Assembly: GCA_965237445.1 (NCBI GenBank)
Contig: OZ250142.1
Span: 620,001 to 684,000 of the forward strand
DNA length: 64,000 nucleotides
Origin: G963668185 sp965237445
GTDB taxonomy: Bacteria; Chloroflexota; Dehalococcoidia; Lucifugimonadales; G963668185
Direction: 5' to 3'
How positions within the stretch are numbered: position 1 is the first letter of the stretch; every line of letters begins with the position of its first letter. Below are positions 28,420 through 37,353 of this stretch, one piece after another. A program made the position numbers and the translations under genes. The notes beneath the pieces are model-generated. The model saw only the letters and a list, made by a program, of their open reading frames with translations, was not told where the DNA came from and made no database searches.

Positions 28420-29148
28420 TTAGCTCAAAACGGAATCGCTGACGCGTTCCATAGGTGCGAAGCGTGCGAGCAGACACTTGATTCCCGCTCCTCCGTCGAA
28501 CTTCACCACTAGCTCCGTCTCTGTGCCTGACGGCTGGACGCGAACTACCAAACCCGTGCCGAATGTCGCATGCCTGACCTTATCACCAGTCGCATACACC
28601 TGCTGAGACTCCACATCGGCAGGTTCCAGTGCAGAGTGGCTAGGGGCAACCGTCCGGTCCTTCATTCGAGTGGGTTGGAAAGGCCTCCTAGCTATGGAGC
28701 GCCTCTGCACTTCTTGACTTCTTCTCTCGATCCGATCTGTCTCGATCCGTATCGCACTATACAGTTCCGGATCACATTCACGTGAGACAAGGATTCCCAT
28801 TTCGTCATTATTTTGCTGAGAGAACTCATACAGGTTCATTGAAGTCACTAAGGCTTTGCTCTCATTCAAGTAGCATTTGGCGTGAAGATTCTCGCGAAAA
28901 CTAGTCTCCATCGATGGCCGCGAATTCAGCCAGTCTTTTTCCTGCGGATTGGGCTCCTTCTTGCCATACACAATGCGAATTCGCAACTTGGGATTATCCT
29001 TACCATCCTCAATTTTGTCCTCAAGATAGTCTCTAATGCGGGCATTGAACTTTAAGTACGGACTGATCAGGACGAGTTCCTCTTTAGCGTCCTTAATGAT
29101 CTCTTCTAACTGGAAGGTAATGGCTGAAGTGGTGAGAAACTCGGCCAT
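28420..29148 (-). CDS. Phospholipase-D-like protein with a PcrA/UvrD-tail-like C-terminal domain
   Basis: A 242-residue protein. The N-terminal domain has the PLD fold elements ELVLISPYLKFN and the HxK motif LHAKCYLNESKALVTSMNL (His89, Lys91), a single catalytic half, so it may act as a dimer on nucleic acid, like BfiI-type nucleases. The C-terminal region (about 185-235: GDKVRHATFGTGLVV...ELVVKFDGG...LLARFAPM) resembles the small Tudor-like domain at the end of PcrA/UvrD helicases, which binds RNA polymerase. The gene is lower in GC than its neighbours and sits between the E1-alpha and E1-beta genes. A role in DNA repair or defence is a guess. Confidence 0.75.
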   Translation of the reverse strand: MAEFLTTSAITFQLEEIIKDAKEELVLISPYLKFNARIRDYLEDKIEDGKDNPKLRIRIVYGKKEPNPQEKDWLNSRPSMETSFRENLHAKCYLNESKALVTSMNLYEFSQQNNDEMGILVSRECDPELYSAIRIETDRIERRSQEVQRRSIARRPFQPTRMKDRTVAPSHSALEPADVESQQVYATGDKVRHATFGTGLVVRVQPSGTETELVVKFDGGAGIKCLLARFAPMERVSDSVLS

Positions 29149-29218
29149 TTCGCATGATCCTCAACTGTCAAGGCTAGTTAGTCGTGTGAATTCAATATAA
29201 GCGTACGTAGGTGCTCAT

Positions 29219-30196
29219 TCAACCAGAATAGACATCGGTGACCAACTCCTCTGCAGAGGGGAATGGACTGCGTTCTGCGAAGGCTACGGAGTCCGCGACC
29301 GCTTCCACTGCCTTTGAGTCCAGCTCGTCGAGCGTCTCATCCGACGCGTACTCGTAGTGCACGATGTATGACCGGAGGCCTTCAATGCAGTCCCGGTTGC
29401 GGTGGTAATCTTCCTCTTCTTTCGTCCGGTACTTCAGCGGATCGTCAGCGCCGAAGTGGCCCATATAGCGGTAGGTCCTAGCCTCCACGAGCGTGGGGCC
29501 GGCTCCCGAACGCGCCCTTTCCACGGCCTCGCCGGCCGCGGCGTGCATCTCGACCGCCGACTGCCCGTCCACCGTAACGCCGGGCATGTCGAAGCCGAAG
29601 GCCCTCGCGGCCACCGATTCTCCCGCCACGGAGTACTCTACAGGCGTCGACTCAGCGTACAGGTTGTTCTCGCACACGAAGACCACGGGCAGCTTCCAAA
29701 TGGATGCCAGGTTCATGGACTCGTAAAGCGATCCCTGCCCCACCGCACCGTCGCCGAAGAAAACCACAGAGACCTGGTCCGTTCCTCTCACCTTGGCAGA
29801 GAGTGCTACGCCCGTGGCCACCGGGATGTTGGATCCAACTACGCCGTTGGCACCCAGCATGCCCTTGCGAATGTCGGCGATGTGCATCGTGCCGCCCTTG
29901 CCCTTGTTGGTGCCTGTCGCCTTGCCCATAAGCTCGGCCATCATCTCGTTGAGGTTCACGCCCTTAGCGATACAGTGGTGATGGCTCCGGTGGGTGCCCA
30001 GAACGAAATCGTCGTCCCGCAGGTGTGCGCAGAACCCGGTCGGTACGGCCTCCTGACCTACGGAGGAGTGCATGCCGCGCAGTTTGCCGGCATCAGCCTG
30101 ACGCTTCGCTTCCTCCTCGAAGTTCCGGATGGTAACCATGGTCTCGTACATCCATAGCAACGTGTCAGTACTCAGTTCCCAGCGGTCTGTGGTCAT
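29219..30196 (-). CDS. 2-oxo acid dehydrogenase E1 component, alpha subunit
   Basis: From the ATG at 30196 (after GGAGG) the protein has 325 residues, typical of AcoA/PdhA. It has the TPP-binding motif GDGAVGQGSLYESMNLASIWKLP ending in VFVCENN, preceded by GGTMHIADIRKGMLGANGVVGS, and RTYRYMGHFGADDP. It partners E1-beta and E2 encoded downstream. An open frame extends to 30373 but overlaps the divergent CrtI-like gene and has no family similarity. Confidence 0.94.
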   Translation of the reverse strand: MTTDRWELSTDTLLWMYETMVTIRNFEEEAKRQADAGKLRGMHSSVGQEAVPTGFCAHLRDDDFVLGTHRSHHHCIAKGVNLNEMMAELMGKATGTNKGKGGTMHIADIRKGMLGANGVVGSNIPVATGVALSAKVRGTDQVSVVFFGDGAVGQGSLYESMNLASIWKLPVVFVCENNLYAESTPVEYSVAGESVAARAFGFDMPGVTVDGQSAVEMHAAAGEAVERARSGAGPTLVEARTYRYMGHFGADDPLKYRTKEEEDYHRNRDCIEGLRSYIVHYEYASDETLDELDSKAVEAVADSVAFAERSPFPSAEELVTDVYSG

Positions 30197-30359
30197 GGTC
30201 CGCCTCCGAAGCACGGCCGGCGTAGGTAGCCGGACCGGGCGAAGTGGGCACATTGTAACAGGGGCATAGCGGCGGTTCGTGCTGAGCGACCGGGATTGAA
30301 GTAAGGGATACCGTTCTGTATCTTGCGAACGTGGCAACCTGCCCAAGGGAGACGCAGTC

Positions 30360-31919
30360 ATGGCAAACGGCACTTACGACGCAGTGGTGATCGGCGCAGG
30401 CCATAACGGCCTGGTGACAGCCGCCTACCTGGCCGGAGAAGGCATGTCCGTGCTTGTACTAGAACGGCTGGACAAGATCGGCGGCGCCGTTACCACGGAC
30501 GAGTTCGCGCCCGGGTTCATGGGGCCGATGTGCTCATACGTGGTCCATGCTCTTCGGGGCAAGGTGATCGATGATCTACGGTTGCGGGAGCACGGCTTCG
30601 AGTTCACCGACGTCGGGGCTCGGGGCAGGGTTAGCAGCAGACTGCACCCGTTCCCAGACGGTTCGTACATCGGGGGACCGGAAGTACGCGACCAATTCGA
30701 CACGATTAACCAAATTCAAGCCTTTTCCGAACACGACGCCCGCAACTACCCGGGCTGGCTGGACTTCTGGGACCAGGCGGCGGCAATCCTGGACCCGTAC
30801 TATCTCAAGGAGCCTCCCACGATTGCGGAGTTAGCACAAGGGGTCAGGGGTTCGAGGCAGGAGGACGTGCTGGAGAAGCTGCTTACATGGAGCTACATAG
30901 ACCTCGTGGAATCCTTCTTCGAGGACGAGAAGGTGCAGGCCCACGCGATGACCCACAACATCGAGTGCGACCCTTCCACCCCTGGATCGATGCTGGGAGT
31001 GGCGCTGTTCAAGTGCAGCCAGTTCAATAGGCCGGAGGACCAAGGCATCCCGCGCATGAGCATGGGCACGGTCTCCCAGTCGATCGCCGATTCGGCACGC
31101 AGCCGGGGAGCCGAAATCCGCACACGTGCGATTGTCGAGAAGGTAATCGTGGAGGACGGCGAGGCAAAGGGCGTGCGGCTCGCCAGCGGCGAGGAGATCA
31201 GGGCAGAAGTTGTGGTCTGCAATGCCGACCCGAAGCGAACGTTCTCCACGATGTTCGAGCCTGAACATCTAAGCGGCGAGACGCGCAAGCGACTGAAGCG
31301 CTGGAAGACGAAGGCGGGCTGCGTGAAGTTCCTGGCAGGCCTAAGCGAACTGCCGGACTTCTCCCGGTACCTGGGCGAAGGGTACGACCGCAACGGGATC
31401 ACGTACGTGAACATCATGCCATCCGTCGCGTACCATCAGGCTAGCTGGGACGCGGCCGTTGCGGGACGACCTTCACAGCATCCGATGATGTCGATCCAGC
31501 TCACTTCGACCGCGGAGCCGGGGCTGGTGCGTGGAGACGGGCACGTCATGTCCATCTGGACGCTGTACTATCCGCCGGAACTGGCCGAAGGTTCCTGGGA
31601 CCAGCGCCGGGACGAGGTGGGAGAGCACATCATCGACGTTCTCACGCAGTACGCTCCAAACTTCCGCGAAAGCATCGTGGAGCACACGGTGCAGGCGCCA
31701 CTGGACATCGAGACCAGGGTGGGAATGACGGACGGCAACATCCGGCACCTGGACATGATACCGAACCAGCTACTCTCACAGAGGCAACCGTACCGCACCG
31801 AAATCCGCAACTTCTACATGTGCGGCGCAGGCACGCACCCGATGGGCGAGGTTACGGGCGCTCCGGGCCACAACGCGGCGCACGCGATCATGCGGGACCA
31901 GGAGCGGATTCCGGCATAG
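30360..31919 (+). CDS. Phytoene desaturase/PYROXD2-like FAD oxidoreductase
   Basis: A 519-residue flavoprotein with the dinucleotide-binding start YDAVVIGAGHNGLVTAAYLAGEGMSVLVLE and KIGGAVTTDEF, and the C-terminal FAD segment NFYMCGAGTHPMGEVTGAPGHNAA. It belongs to the CrtI-like group that includes carotenoid desaturases and PYROXD2-type proteins; no other carotenoid genes are nearby, so the substrate is unknown. It is divergent from E1-alpha with about 160 bases between the start codons. Confidence 0.88.
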   Translation: MANGTYDAVVIGAGHNGLVTAAYLAGEGMSVLVLERLDKIGGAVTTDEFAPGFMGPMCSYVVHALRGKVIDDLRLREHGFEFTDVGARGRVSSRLHPFPDGSYIGGPEVRDQFDTINQIQAFSEHDARNYPGWLDFWDQAAAILDPYYLKEPPTIAELAQGVRGSRQEDVLEKLLTWSYIDLVESFFEDEKVQAHAMTHNIECDPSTPGSMLGVALFKCSQFNRPEDQGIPRMSMGTVSQSIADSARSRGAEIRTRAIVEKVIVEDGEAKGVRLASGEEIRAEVVVCNADPKRTFSTMFEPEHLSGETRKRLKRWKTKAGCVKFLAGLSELPDFSRYLGEGYDRNGITYVNIMPSVAYHQASWDAAVAGRPSQHPMMSIQLTSTAEPGLVRGDGHVMSIWTLYYPPELAEGSWDQRRDEVGEHIIDVLTQYAPNFRESIVEHTVQAPLDIETRVGMTDGNIRHLDMIPNQLLSQRQPYRTEIRNFYMCGAGTHPMGEVTGAPGHNAAHAIMRDQERIPA

Positions 31920-32026
31920 GGGGGCCTTCAGTGGCGATGGGAGCCTAGTCCAACATTCCCCAGACAGCAAGCTGCGTATCTGCTAGATGGGACCTTGGTC
32001 AGATAGGATAAGCCTGCGTGCCATAT

Positions 32027-32040
32027 GCCTTACGTAAGGC
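32027..32040. promoter_or_regulatory. Palindromic operator candidate before a HigBA-like pair
   Basis: GCCTTACGTAAGGC is a perfect 14-bp palindrome ending six bases before the TTG start of the toxin gene at 32047. It is a plausible binding site for the HigA-type antitoxin. I could not find well-spaced -35 and -10 boxes. Confidence 0.55.
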
Positions 32041-32046
32041 GTAAGA

Positions 32047-32325
32047 TTGATACGGAGCTTCAGAGATCGGAGGACCCAAAGATTATTCGAAGGCCGACGG
32101 GTAGCCGCCTTTCACGCCTTCGCTGATCAAGCTACGCGTAGGTTGACGGTGCTGGATAACGCGTTGGACTTGCGAGATTTGGCCGGTCTGCCCAGCAACA
32201 GACTCGAATCTCTATCGGGCTCAAGGCAGGGAGAGCACAGCATTCGAATCAATCGGCAGTGGCGAATCTGCTTTCGTTGGGATCACGACGGCCCCTACGA
32301 TGTCGAAGTAGTCGACTACCATTGA
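32047..32325 (+). CDS. HigB/RelE-type toxin (copy 1)
   Basis: A 92-residue RelE-superfamily mRNA interferase of the HigB/killer type: IRSFRDRRTQRLFEGRRV, LRDLAGLPSNRLESLSG, GEHSIRINRQWRICFRW and EVVDYH. These toxins cut ribosome-bound mRNA. The start is a TTG. The antitoxin gene follows at 14 bases, toxin first, as usual for HigBA. A close relative is encoded at 46617. Confidence 0.88.
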   Translation: MIRSFRDRRTQRLFEGRRVAAFHAFADQATRRLTVLDNALDLRDLAGLPSNRLESLSGSRQGEHSIRINRQWRICFRWDHDGPYDVEVVDYH

Positions 32326-32339
32326 AGAGGGAGTCTGAG

Positions 32340-32657
32340 GTGGGCACTAAGAGCGGCATGCGGCCTGTACATCCTGGCGAGATACTGGAAGAAGAGTTGA
32401 AGGAGTTGGGAATGTCTGCCAACGCTATGGCCACGGCGTTGGGAGTTCCCACGAACCGAATCACGGCCATTTTGAAGGGTCAGCGTGGCGTAACCGCCGA
32501 TACAGCCCTGCGCCTGTCCCGTTACTTTGGAACTACGCCTCAACTATGGCTTAACCTTCAAACGGCGTTTGAATTGCGCAGCGCTGAGTTGAAAGTTGGA
32601 AAAGACATCGAAGAATGCGTTCGGCCCCGAGAAGAATCCACAGCAGCCTCAGCGTAA
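32340..32657 (+). CDS. HigA-type XRE antitoxin (copy 1)
   Basis: A 105-residue HTH antitoxin from the GTG at 32340, which follows AGGGAG at six bases. It shows VHPGEILEEELKELGMSANAMATALGVP, RITAILKGQRGVTADTALRLSRYFGTTPQLWLNLQ, the typical HigA pattern. It should neutralise the preceding toxin and repress the operon. An upstream open frame to 32259 overlaps the toxin gene. Confidence 0.9.
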   Translation: MGTKSGMRPVHPGEILEEELKELGMSANAMATALGVPTNRITAILKGQRGVTADTALRLSRYFGTTPQLWLNLQTAFELRSAELKVGKDIEECVRPREESTAASA

Positions 32658-32741
32658 CCCCGAGATGCAAATGGGAGGCTTCGCGCGATCTAGCAGTGCC
32701 TTGGAGGCAGATCCTTGGAGACTCGATAGCGGAAGCCATTT

Positions 32742-34208
32742 ATGAAGATCTTTCCAATCATATTGGCGGGTGGAGGGGGAACCAGGCTCTGGCCGCTGTC
32801 CCGACAGGAGTACCCGAAGCAGTACCACGCATTGCTCGGTGAAAGATCACTGCTTCAAGAGACTGTCGTTCGGCTGGACGGCATGGAAGATGCGGCGAGT
32901 CCGATCCTAGTAAGCAACGAGGGTCACCGCTTCCTCGTTGCCGGCCAGCTTAGCGAAATCGGCCGAGAGTTCGCGGTACTCATCCTCGAGCCTTCCGGCC
33001 GCAATACTGCTCCCGCCCTGAGTTTGGCCGCCGAGCACCTCTCCCTGAAATGCGAGGACGGAGACGACGACCACCTAATGCTCGTGATGCCGTCTGACCA
33101 CGTGATCCAGGACGTGGCTGCGTTCCAAGAAGCCGTTCGTGAGGCGGTCTCGCTCGCAAAGCATGGCTCACTCGTAACCTTTGGAGTGGTGCCAAACGGA
33201 CCCGAGACCGGCTACGGGTACATTCGTAAGGGAGACCCAGTAGTGACGCGGTCCGAGGCTGCTCTTACGCCTCACGTGGTGACGTCATTCGTGGAAAAGC
33301 CGGATGCGGAGACGGCCGACAAATACGTCGAGTCGGGCCAGTACCTTTGGAACAGCGGCATGTTCATGATGCTTTCGTCTGTCTGGAAGACGGAACTGAA
33401 GCGGCACCGGCCGGACATTGCGTGCGCAGTCGAGCAAGCCTACCGATGCGGCCGCAGGGACGGCAAGTTCTACCGGCCTGACTACGATCTATTCGCGGAG
33501 TGTCCCAGCGAGTCGATCGACTACGCTGTGATGGAGCCTTCGGCGGGCATGGGAGCGACCAGCCATGTGGTCGTACCACTGGACGCTGGATGGTCGGACG
33601 TGGGCGCGTGGTCGGCGCTTTGGGCCAGAGGCGTGCCGGACGATCAGGGTAACGTAACCAAGGGCGACACATACACGGACGGCTCCCGGAACAACCTGAT
33701 CATATCCCATGACCGGCTGGTAGCTGCCGTGGGAGTGGAAGACCTGGCTGTGATCGAGACCTCCGATGCCGTCCTTGTTGCGCGGAGGGACCGCGATCAG
33801 GACGTCAAACGGCTTGTGGAGGAACTCAAGGCAAGGGAGCGCCAGGAGTATGCCGTACACCTCAAGGTGCACCGGCCGTGGGGCAGCTATGAGATTCTGG
33901 AAACAGGGTGCCATTATCAAGTTAAGCACCTTACGATAGACGTTGGGGCATCCATATCGCTTCAGGCCCACGAACATCGCTCAGAGCACTGGGTTGTTGT
34001 GAAGGGCCTGGCCACCGTTCAAAGAGGCAAGGACTTGTTCCACTTGAGAGAAAACGAGTCCACGTACGTGCCCATTGGCACGATGCACCGGCTCAAGAAC
34101 GATGGCGACCAGCCCCTGGAGGTCGTGGAGGTCCAGGTAGGGAGCTACCTGGGCGAGGATGACATACAGCGCTACGAGGACGATTACGACAGGCCGGTAG
34201 CCGATTGA
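32742..34208 (+). CDS. Mannose-1-phosphate guanylyltransferase / mannose-6-phosphate isomerase
   Basis: A 488-residue two-domain enzyme of the ManC/AlgA type. Residues 1-330 are a nucleotidyltransferase with ILAGGGGTRLWPLSR, EYPKQYHAL and the FVEKPD site; residues 370-485 are a cupin isomerase with HRPWGSYEIL, AHEHRSEHWVVVKG and VPIGTMHRL. It makes GDP-mannose for surface sugars. The epimerase and glycosyltransferase at 52-55 kb could use related precursors. The start ATG at 32742 lies 84 bases after the antitoxin gene. Confidence 0.95.
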   Translation: MKIFPIILAGGGGTRLWPLSRQEYPKQYHALLGERSLLQETVVRLDGMEDAASPILVSNEGHRFLVAGQLSEIGREFAVLILEPSGRNTAPALSLAAEHLSLKCEDGDDDHLMLVMPSDHVIQDVAAFQEAVREAVSLAKHGSLVTFGVVPNGPETGYGYIRKGDPVVTRSEAALTPHVVTSFVEKPDAETADKYVESGQYLWNSGMFMMLSSVWKTELKRHRPDIACAVEQAYRCGRRDGKFYRPDYDLFAECPSESIDYAVMEPSAGMGATSHVVVPLDAGWSDVGAWSALWARGVPDDQGNVTKGDTYTDGSRNNLIISHDRLVAAVGVEDLAVIETSDAVLVARRDRDQDVKRLVEELKARERQEYAVHLKVHRPWGSYEILETGCHYQVKHLTIDVGASISLQAHEHRSEHWVVVKGLATVQRGKDLFHLRENESTYVPIGTMHRLKNDGDQPLEVVEVQVGSYLGEDDIQRYEDDYDRPVAD

Positions 34209-34334
34209 GTATTCCAAAGCGCCCTCCCGCGCTGTAGTGGGATGAGAACGGCATACGTGATTCCGGCCTGCATCCGTGTGCGGCTCGTAGTGTGGGGATC
34301 TGCCCCCTGAACTTGGAGTTGGAGCCTCACTCCA

Positions 34335-35198
34335 GTGCCGAAACTGATCGTCGACTTTCATACGCACATCTTTCCGCCGTGGCTAAGAGACCAGCGGGAA
34401 CGGTACGTGGGCCGCGACCGGACATTCGGCGAGCTGTACCGAGACCCAAGGGCGGAGATGGCGGACGTCGACGACCTGATCAAGGCCATGGACGAGGACG
34501 GAGTGGATATTGCGGTCGTGATGGGGATGGGCTGGACCGACAGCGGGCTCGCCCGCGATGCGAACGACTACCTGATCGATTGCGTCCGAAAGCATCCCGG
34601 TCGACTGACCGGCTTTGCGGGGATAAACCCGGCATGGGGGCCAGCCGCTGCGAACGAGGCCGCGAGGTGCGCCGAAGCCGGACTCAGAGGCGTGGGAGAG
34701 CTTCATCCCGACACGCAGGGATACGACATCGGCGATGCTGGCTTGATGGCACCGTTAATGGAGGCAGTTCAAGAACACGAACTGATCGTTACCACGCATT
34801 CGTCGGAGCCGGTAGGTCATCTGTACCCTGGCAAGGGCAACGTAAGGCCGGAATCCCTGTGGAAGCTGGTGCTGAACTACCCTGATGCCGTGATCGTCAT
34901 GGCCCACTGGGGTGGCGGCCTGCCATTCTATGCACTGATGCCGGAGGTCGCCGAATCTCTCCGGAACGTGTACTTCGATACTGCTGCGTCGCCGTACCTG
35001 TACACGAAGGACGTGTTCACCGTAGCTGCGTCGCTTGTGGGATCGGAGCACATACTCCTAGGCAGCGACTACGGGCTTATGCGACCACGCCGTCTTCTGA
35101 ATCAGGCGCGCGAGTCCGGGCTGGACGACGTCAAACTGGCCAATGTGCTTGGAGGCAATGCCGCGCGTCTGCTGGGGCTGCCTGTCGAGGATGGCTGA
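34335..35198 (+). CDS. Amidohydrolase-2 family metal-dependent hydrolase
   Basis: A 287-residue TIM-barrel hydrolase of the ACMSD/uronate-like amidohydrolase-2 family. It starts from a GTG with LIVDFHTHIFPPW (metal H-x-H), then GFAGINPAWG, GVGELHPDTQGYD, a third histidine in VIVMAHWGGGLPFY and the metal aspartate in ILLGSDYGLMRP. Such enzymes decarboxylate or hydrolyse small carboxylic acids. The substrate is not evident. The next gene is convergent. Confidence 0.88.
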   Translation: MPKLIVDFHTHIFPPWLRDQRERYVGRDRTFGELYRDPRAEMADVDDLIKAMDEDGVDIAVVMGMGWTDSGLARDANDYLIDCVRKHPGRLTGFAGINPAWGPAAANEAARCAEAGLRGVGELHPDTQGYDIGDAGLMAPLMEAVQEHELIVTTHSSEPVGHLYPGKGNVRPESLWKLVLNYPDAVIVMAHWGGGLPFYALMPEVAESLRNVYFDTAASPYLYTKDVFTVAASLVGSEHILLGSDYGLMRPRRLLNQARESGLDDVKLANVLGGNAARLLGLPVEDG

Positions 35199-35217
35199 TC
35201 AAGCCTGCTACGGTGAC

Positions 35218-36411
35218 CTAGAAGGCGCCGGGTTTTGGGCGGAAGATGCCGAACGAGCTTGTGTATCCGTGAACAAACGTCGTGTTCCCAACGGGGCCGA
35301 TTTCGCCGTTGCAGAAGAAACCGGTCAGCGGCAAGCTGCCCACCTTCTCACGGAACATGCCAGTGTCGTGATCAGGGCGGCCATACAGGTATGAGCCGCG
35401 TCCCAGGCACTGGAACAGGAGAGCGCCTGAGCCTTCGTAAGCGTGGTGGTCTCCACTGTAGCGGGTCAAGAGGGCGTCAAGATCCTGAGATGACGTGTGC
35501 GCGTCTCTAAGGTGAAACTGCACCGTCTGTCCTTCCGCGAGCAGTTCTCCGATCGCCAGGACGCCGCTGTTCTGGTCGGCGCCAATTACATTGCGGACCA
35601 GGAAGTCGCCCAACTGCGGCGAGTCGATTAGTTCGTCCATTACGACTCCCAGGAACAGCGAGTGTCTCACCAACCCGCGGTCGCGCTCGTCGAGGCCGCC
35701 GAACACCTCGCGAAGAGCTTCCATAGGCGGGCGACCGTCCACCTCGAGCAGTATGTTCCTGTCGCAGGCGGTCACAATCATCGGGGAGCCGATCGGCCGG
35801 CAACCCTGGGCCACGATGGTGTCAACCAACAGACTGCCGCGAAGCGCCACGCCGACAACGCCGGAACGGTGGCACTCGTCGCCCAAGATGAGCGCGTTGG
35901 ATCCTGCCTGCTGCCCTCCGCTCGCCAGCCCACCTATCTTTGTGCTGGAAGGAAAAGCGAAGTCCAAGCCCATTAGCATGTCTTCGCCGCGCATGCTGAA
36001 CGGGTCGGCGAGGAGGACGAACTGCGGCGAACTCTCGGCACTGACTCCAACCACCCTTTCCCACTCCTGGGGACCGGCGTCGGCATCAGGAAGGTCACGG
36101 TCATCGAAGTGGAACGATGAGATTTCCACTTCCGGCAGTTGTGCCGCCGTAATCGACAGACCGGCACGGCCCTCGATTTCGCGGCCGGCGCCGATGATGC
36201 CATTGCCGGAACACCCGAGTATCACGGCATTCATATAGTGATCCCGAAGTGTGCCAGGGAACCTCTCAAGGCCCTCCGCATGGTGCACTGAGGGGAAGGC
36301 CAACACAAGGTCCGCGTCCTGCGGGGCTAACTCCGAGTCCAGAGCGTCCAGGCACTCGGCGACCGCGTTGTCCAGTAGCTGCTCTTCCGAGACAGCAGAA
36401 GTCCACTTCAT
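35218..36411 (-). CDS. FIST domain sensory protein
   Basis: A 397-residue protein from the ATG at 36411 that contains the FIST N and FIST C domains throughout: LVLAFPSVHHAEGL, VILGCSGNGIIGAGREIE, FPSSTKIGGLASGGQQ, HHAYEGSGALLFQCLGRG and TGFFCNGEIGPVG. FIST proteins are thought to sense small ligands such as amino acids and feed signalling pathways. No output domain or kinase is attached here. A frame open to 36459 overlaps the divergent promoter region of the SDR gene. Confidence 0.9.
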   Translation of the reverse strand: MKWTSAVSEEQLLDNAVAECLDALDSELAPQDADLVLAFPSVHHAEGLERFPGTLRDHYMNAVILGCSGNGIIGAGREIEGRAGLSITAAQLPEVEISSFHFDDRDLPDADAGPQEWERVVGVSAESSPQFVLLADPFSMRGEDMLMGLDFAFPSSTKIGGLASGGQQAGSNALILGDECHRSGVVGVALRGSLLVDTIVAQGCRPIGSPMIVTACDRNILLEVDGRPPMEALREVFGGLDERDRGLVRHSLFLGVVMDELIDSPQLGDFLVRNVIGADQNSGVLAIGELLAEGQTVQFHLRDAHTSSQDLDALLTRYSGDHHAYEGSGALLFQCLGRGSYLYGRPDHDTGMFREKVGSLPLTGFFCNGEIGPVGNTTFVHGYTSSFGIFRPKPGAF

Positions 36412-36516
36412 GTTGCGAGAATGACCAACATTGGGTTGCGGCCATTCTGACAGCCGCACCTACGGCCCGCAACTGATCGACCGTCCCCGTGAGAATCCTG
36501 TATCTTTGGCATCACT

Positions 36517-37347
36517 ATGAGATTCCAAGGCAAGACGGCAATAGTGACCGGCGGGGCCAGCGGCATCGGTGGGGCTACCGCGCGGCGGCTGGCCAGCGAA
36601 GGGGCCGCGGTGTTGATCGCGGACATCAATGAGGAGTCGGCGTCCGCAAACCTGGAGCGAATCAGGGAAGCCGGCGGGTCCGCGGAGGCAATTCGCACGG
36701 ACGTGGCCGTGCATGACGACGTACGGGCAATGGTCACGCGGGCGGCAAGCCTATGGGGCCGGATCGACATTCTAGTGAACAACGCTTACAGCCCGGGTGA
36801 AGAACATTCCGGCACAGCCGTGGATGTGTCCGAGCGGCAGTGGGACGAGGGAATGGCTATCCTGGTAAAGGCCATTTACCTCGGAGTGAAGTACGCCGTC
36901 CCTGAGATGCGAAGGAGCGGAGGCGGCAGCATCGTGAACATATCCTCGGTGCACGGCCTGCTGGGAACGCCTGGAGGCCTCGTGTACCAGGCTGGGAAGT
37001 CCGCGGTTATCGGCATCACCAAGGAGATGGCCTGCGACTTTGGTCCGGACAACATCCGAGTGAACGCGATCTGTCCGGGACACATCGTCACGGAGCGGTC
37101 CGCCGAGTATGCGCAAGGCAAGGATAGTATCCGGCCCTTGATCCTCGAACAGACTCCCATTCACAAGGTCGGCAAGACGGACGACATCGCCGCGGCGGCG
37201 GCTTTCCTGTGCTCGGAAGAAGCCTCCTTCATCACGGGACATGCTCTCGTGGTGGACGGCGGGCTGTCCATCCAGCTCCAGGAGGAATTCGGAATACGCC
37301 AGGCGCGATTCGCTCGGTCGCGGCCCGACGTGGACGTTTCCCCGTAG
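36517..37347 (+). CDS. Short-chain dehydrogenase/reductase (SDR)
   Basis: A 276-residue classical SDR. It has the cofactor motif TGGASGIGGATARRLA near residue 11, the NNAYS motif (NNAG variant), catalytic Ser in VNISSVHG and YQAGK for the Tyr-x-x-x-Lys pair. The ending VVDGGLSIQL is typical. An acidic residue after the second strand (LIADINEES) suggests NAD preference. The substrate is unknown. Confidence 0.92.
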   Translation: MRFQGKTAIVTGGASGIGGATARRLASEGAAVLIADINEESASANLERIREAGGSAEAIRTDVAVHDDVRAMVTRAASLWGRIDILVNNAYSPGEEHSGTAVDVSERQWDEGMAILVKAIYLGVKYAVPEMRRSGGGSIVNISSVHGLLGTPGGLVYQAGKSAVIGITKEMACDFGPDNIRVNAICPGHIVTERSAEYAQGKDSIRPLILEQTPIHKVGKTDDIAAAAAFLCSEEASFITGHALVVDGGLSIQLQEEFGIRQARFARSRPDVDVSP

Positions 37348-37353
37348 CGAGGA

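Noticed and set aside
29402..30157. Plus-strand frame opposite E1-alpha
   Set aside because: It is antisense to a gene with a complete TPP-binding motif and has no features of its own.
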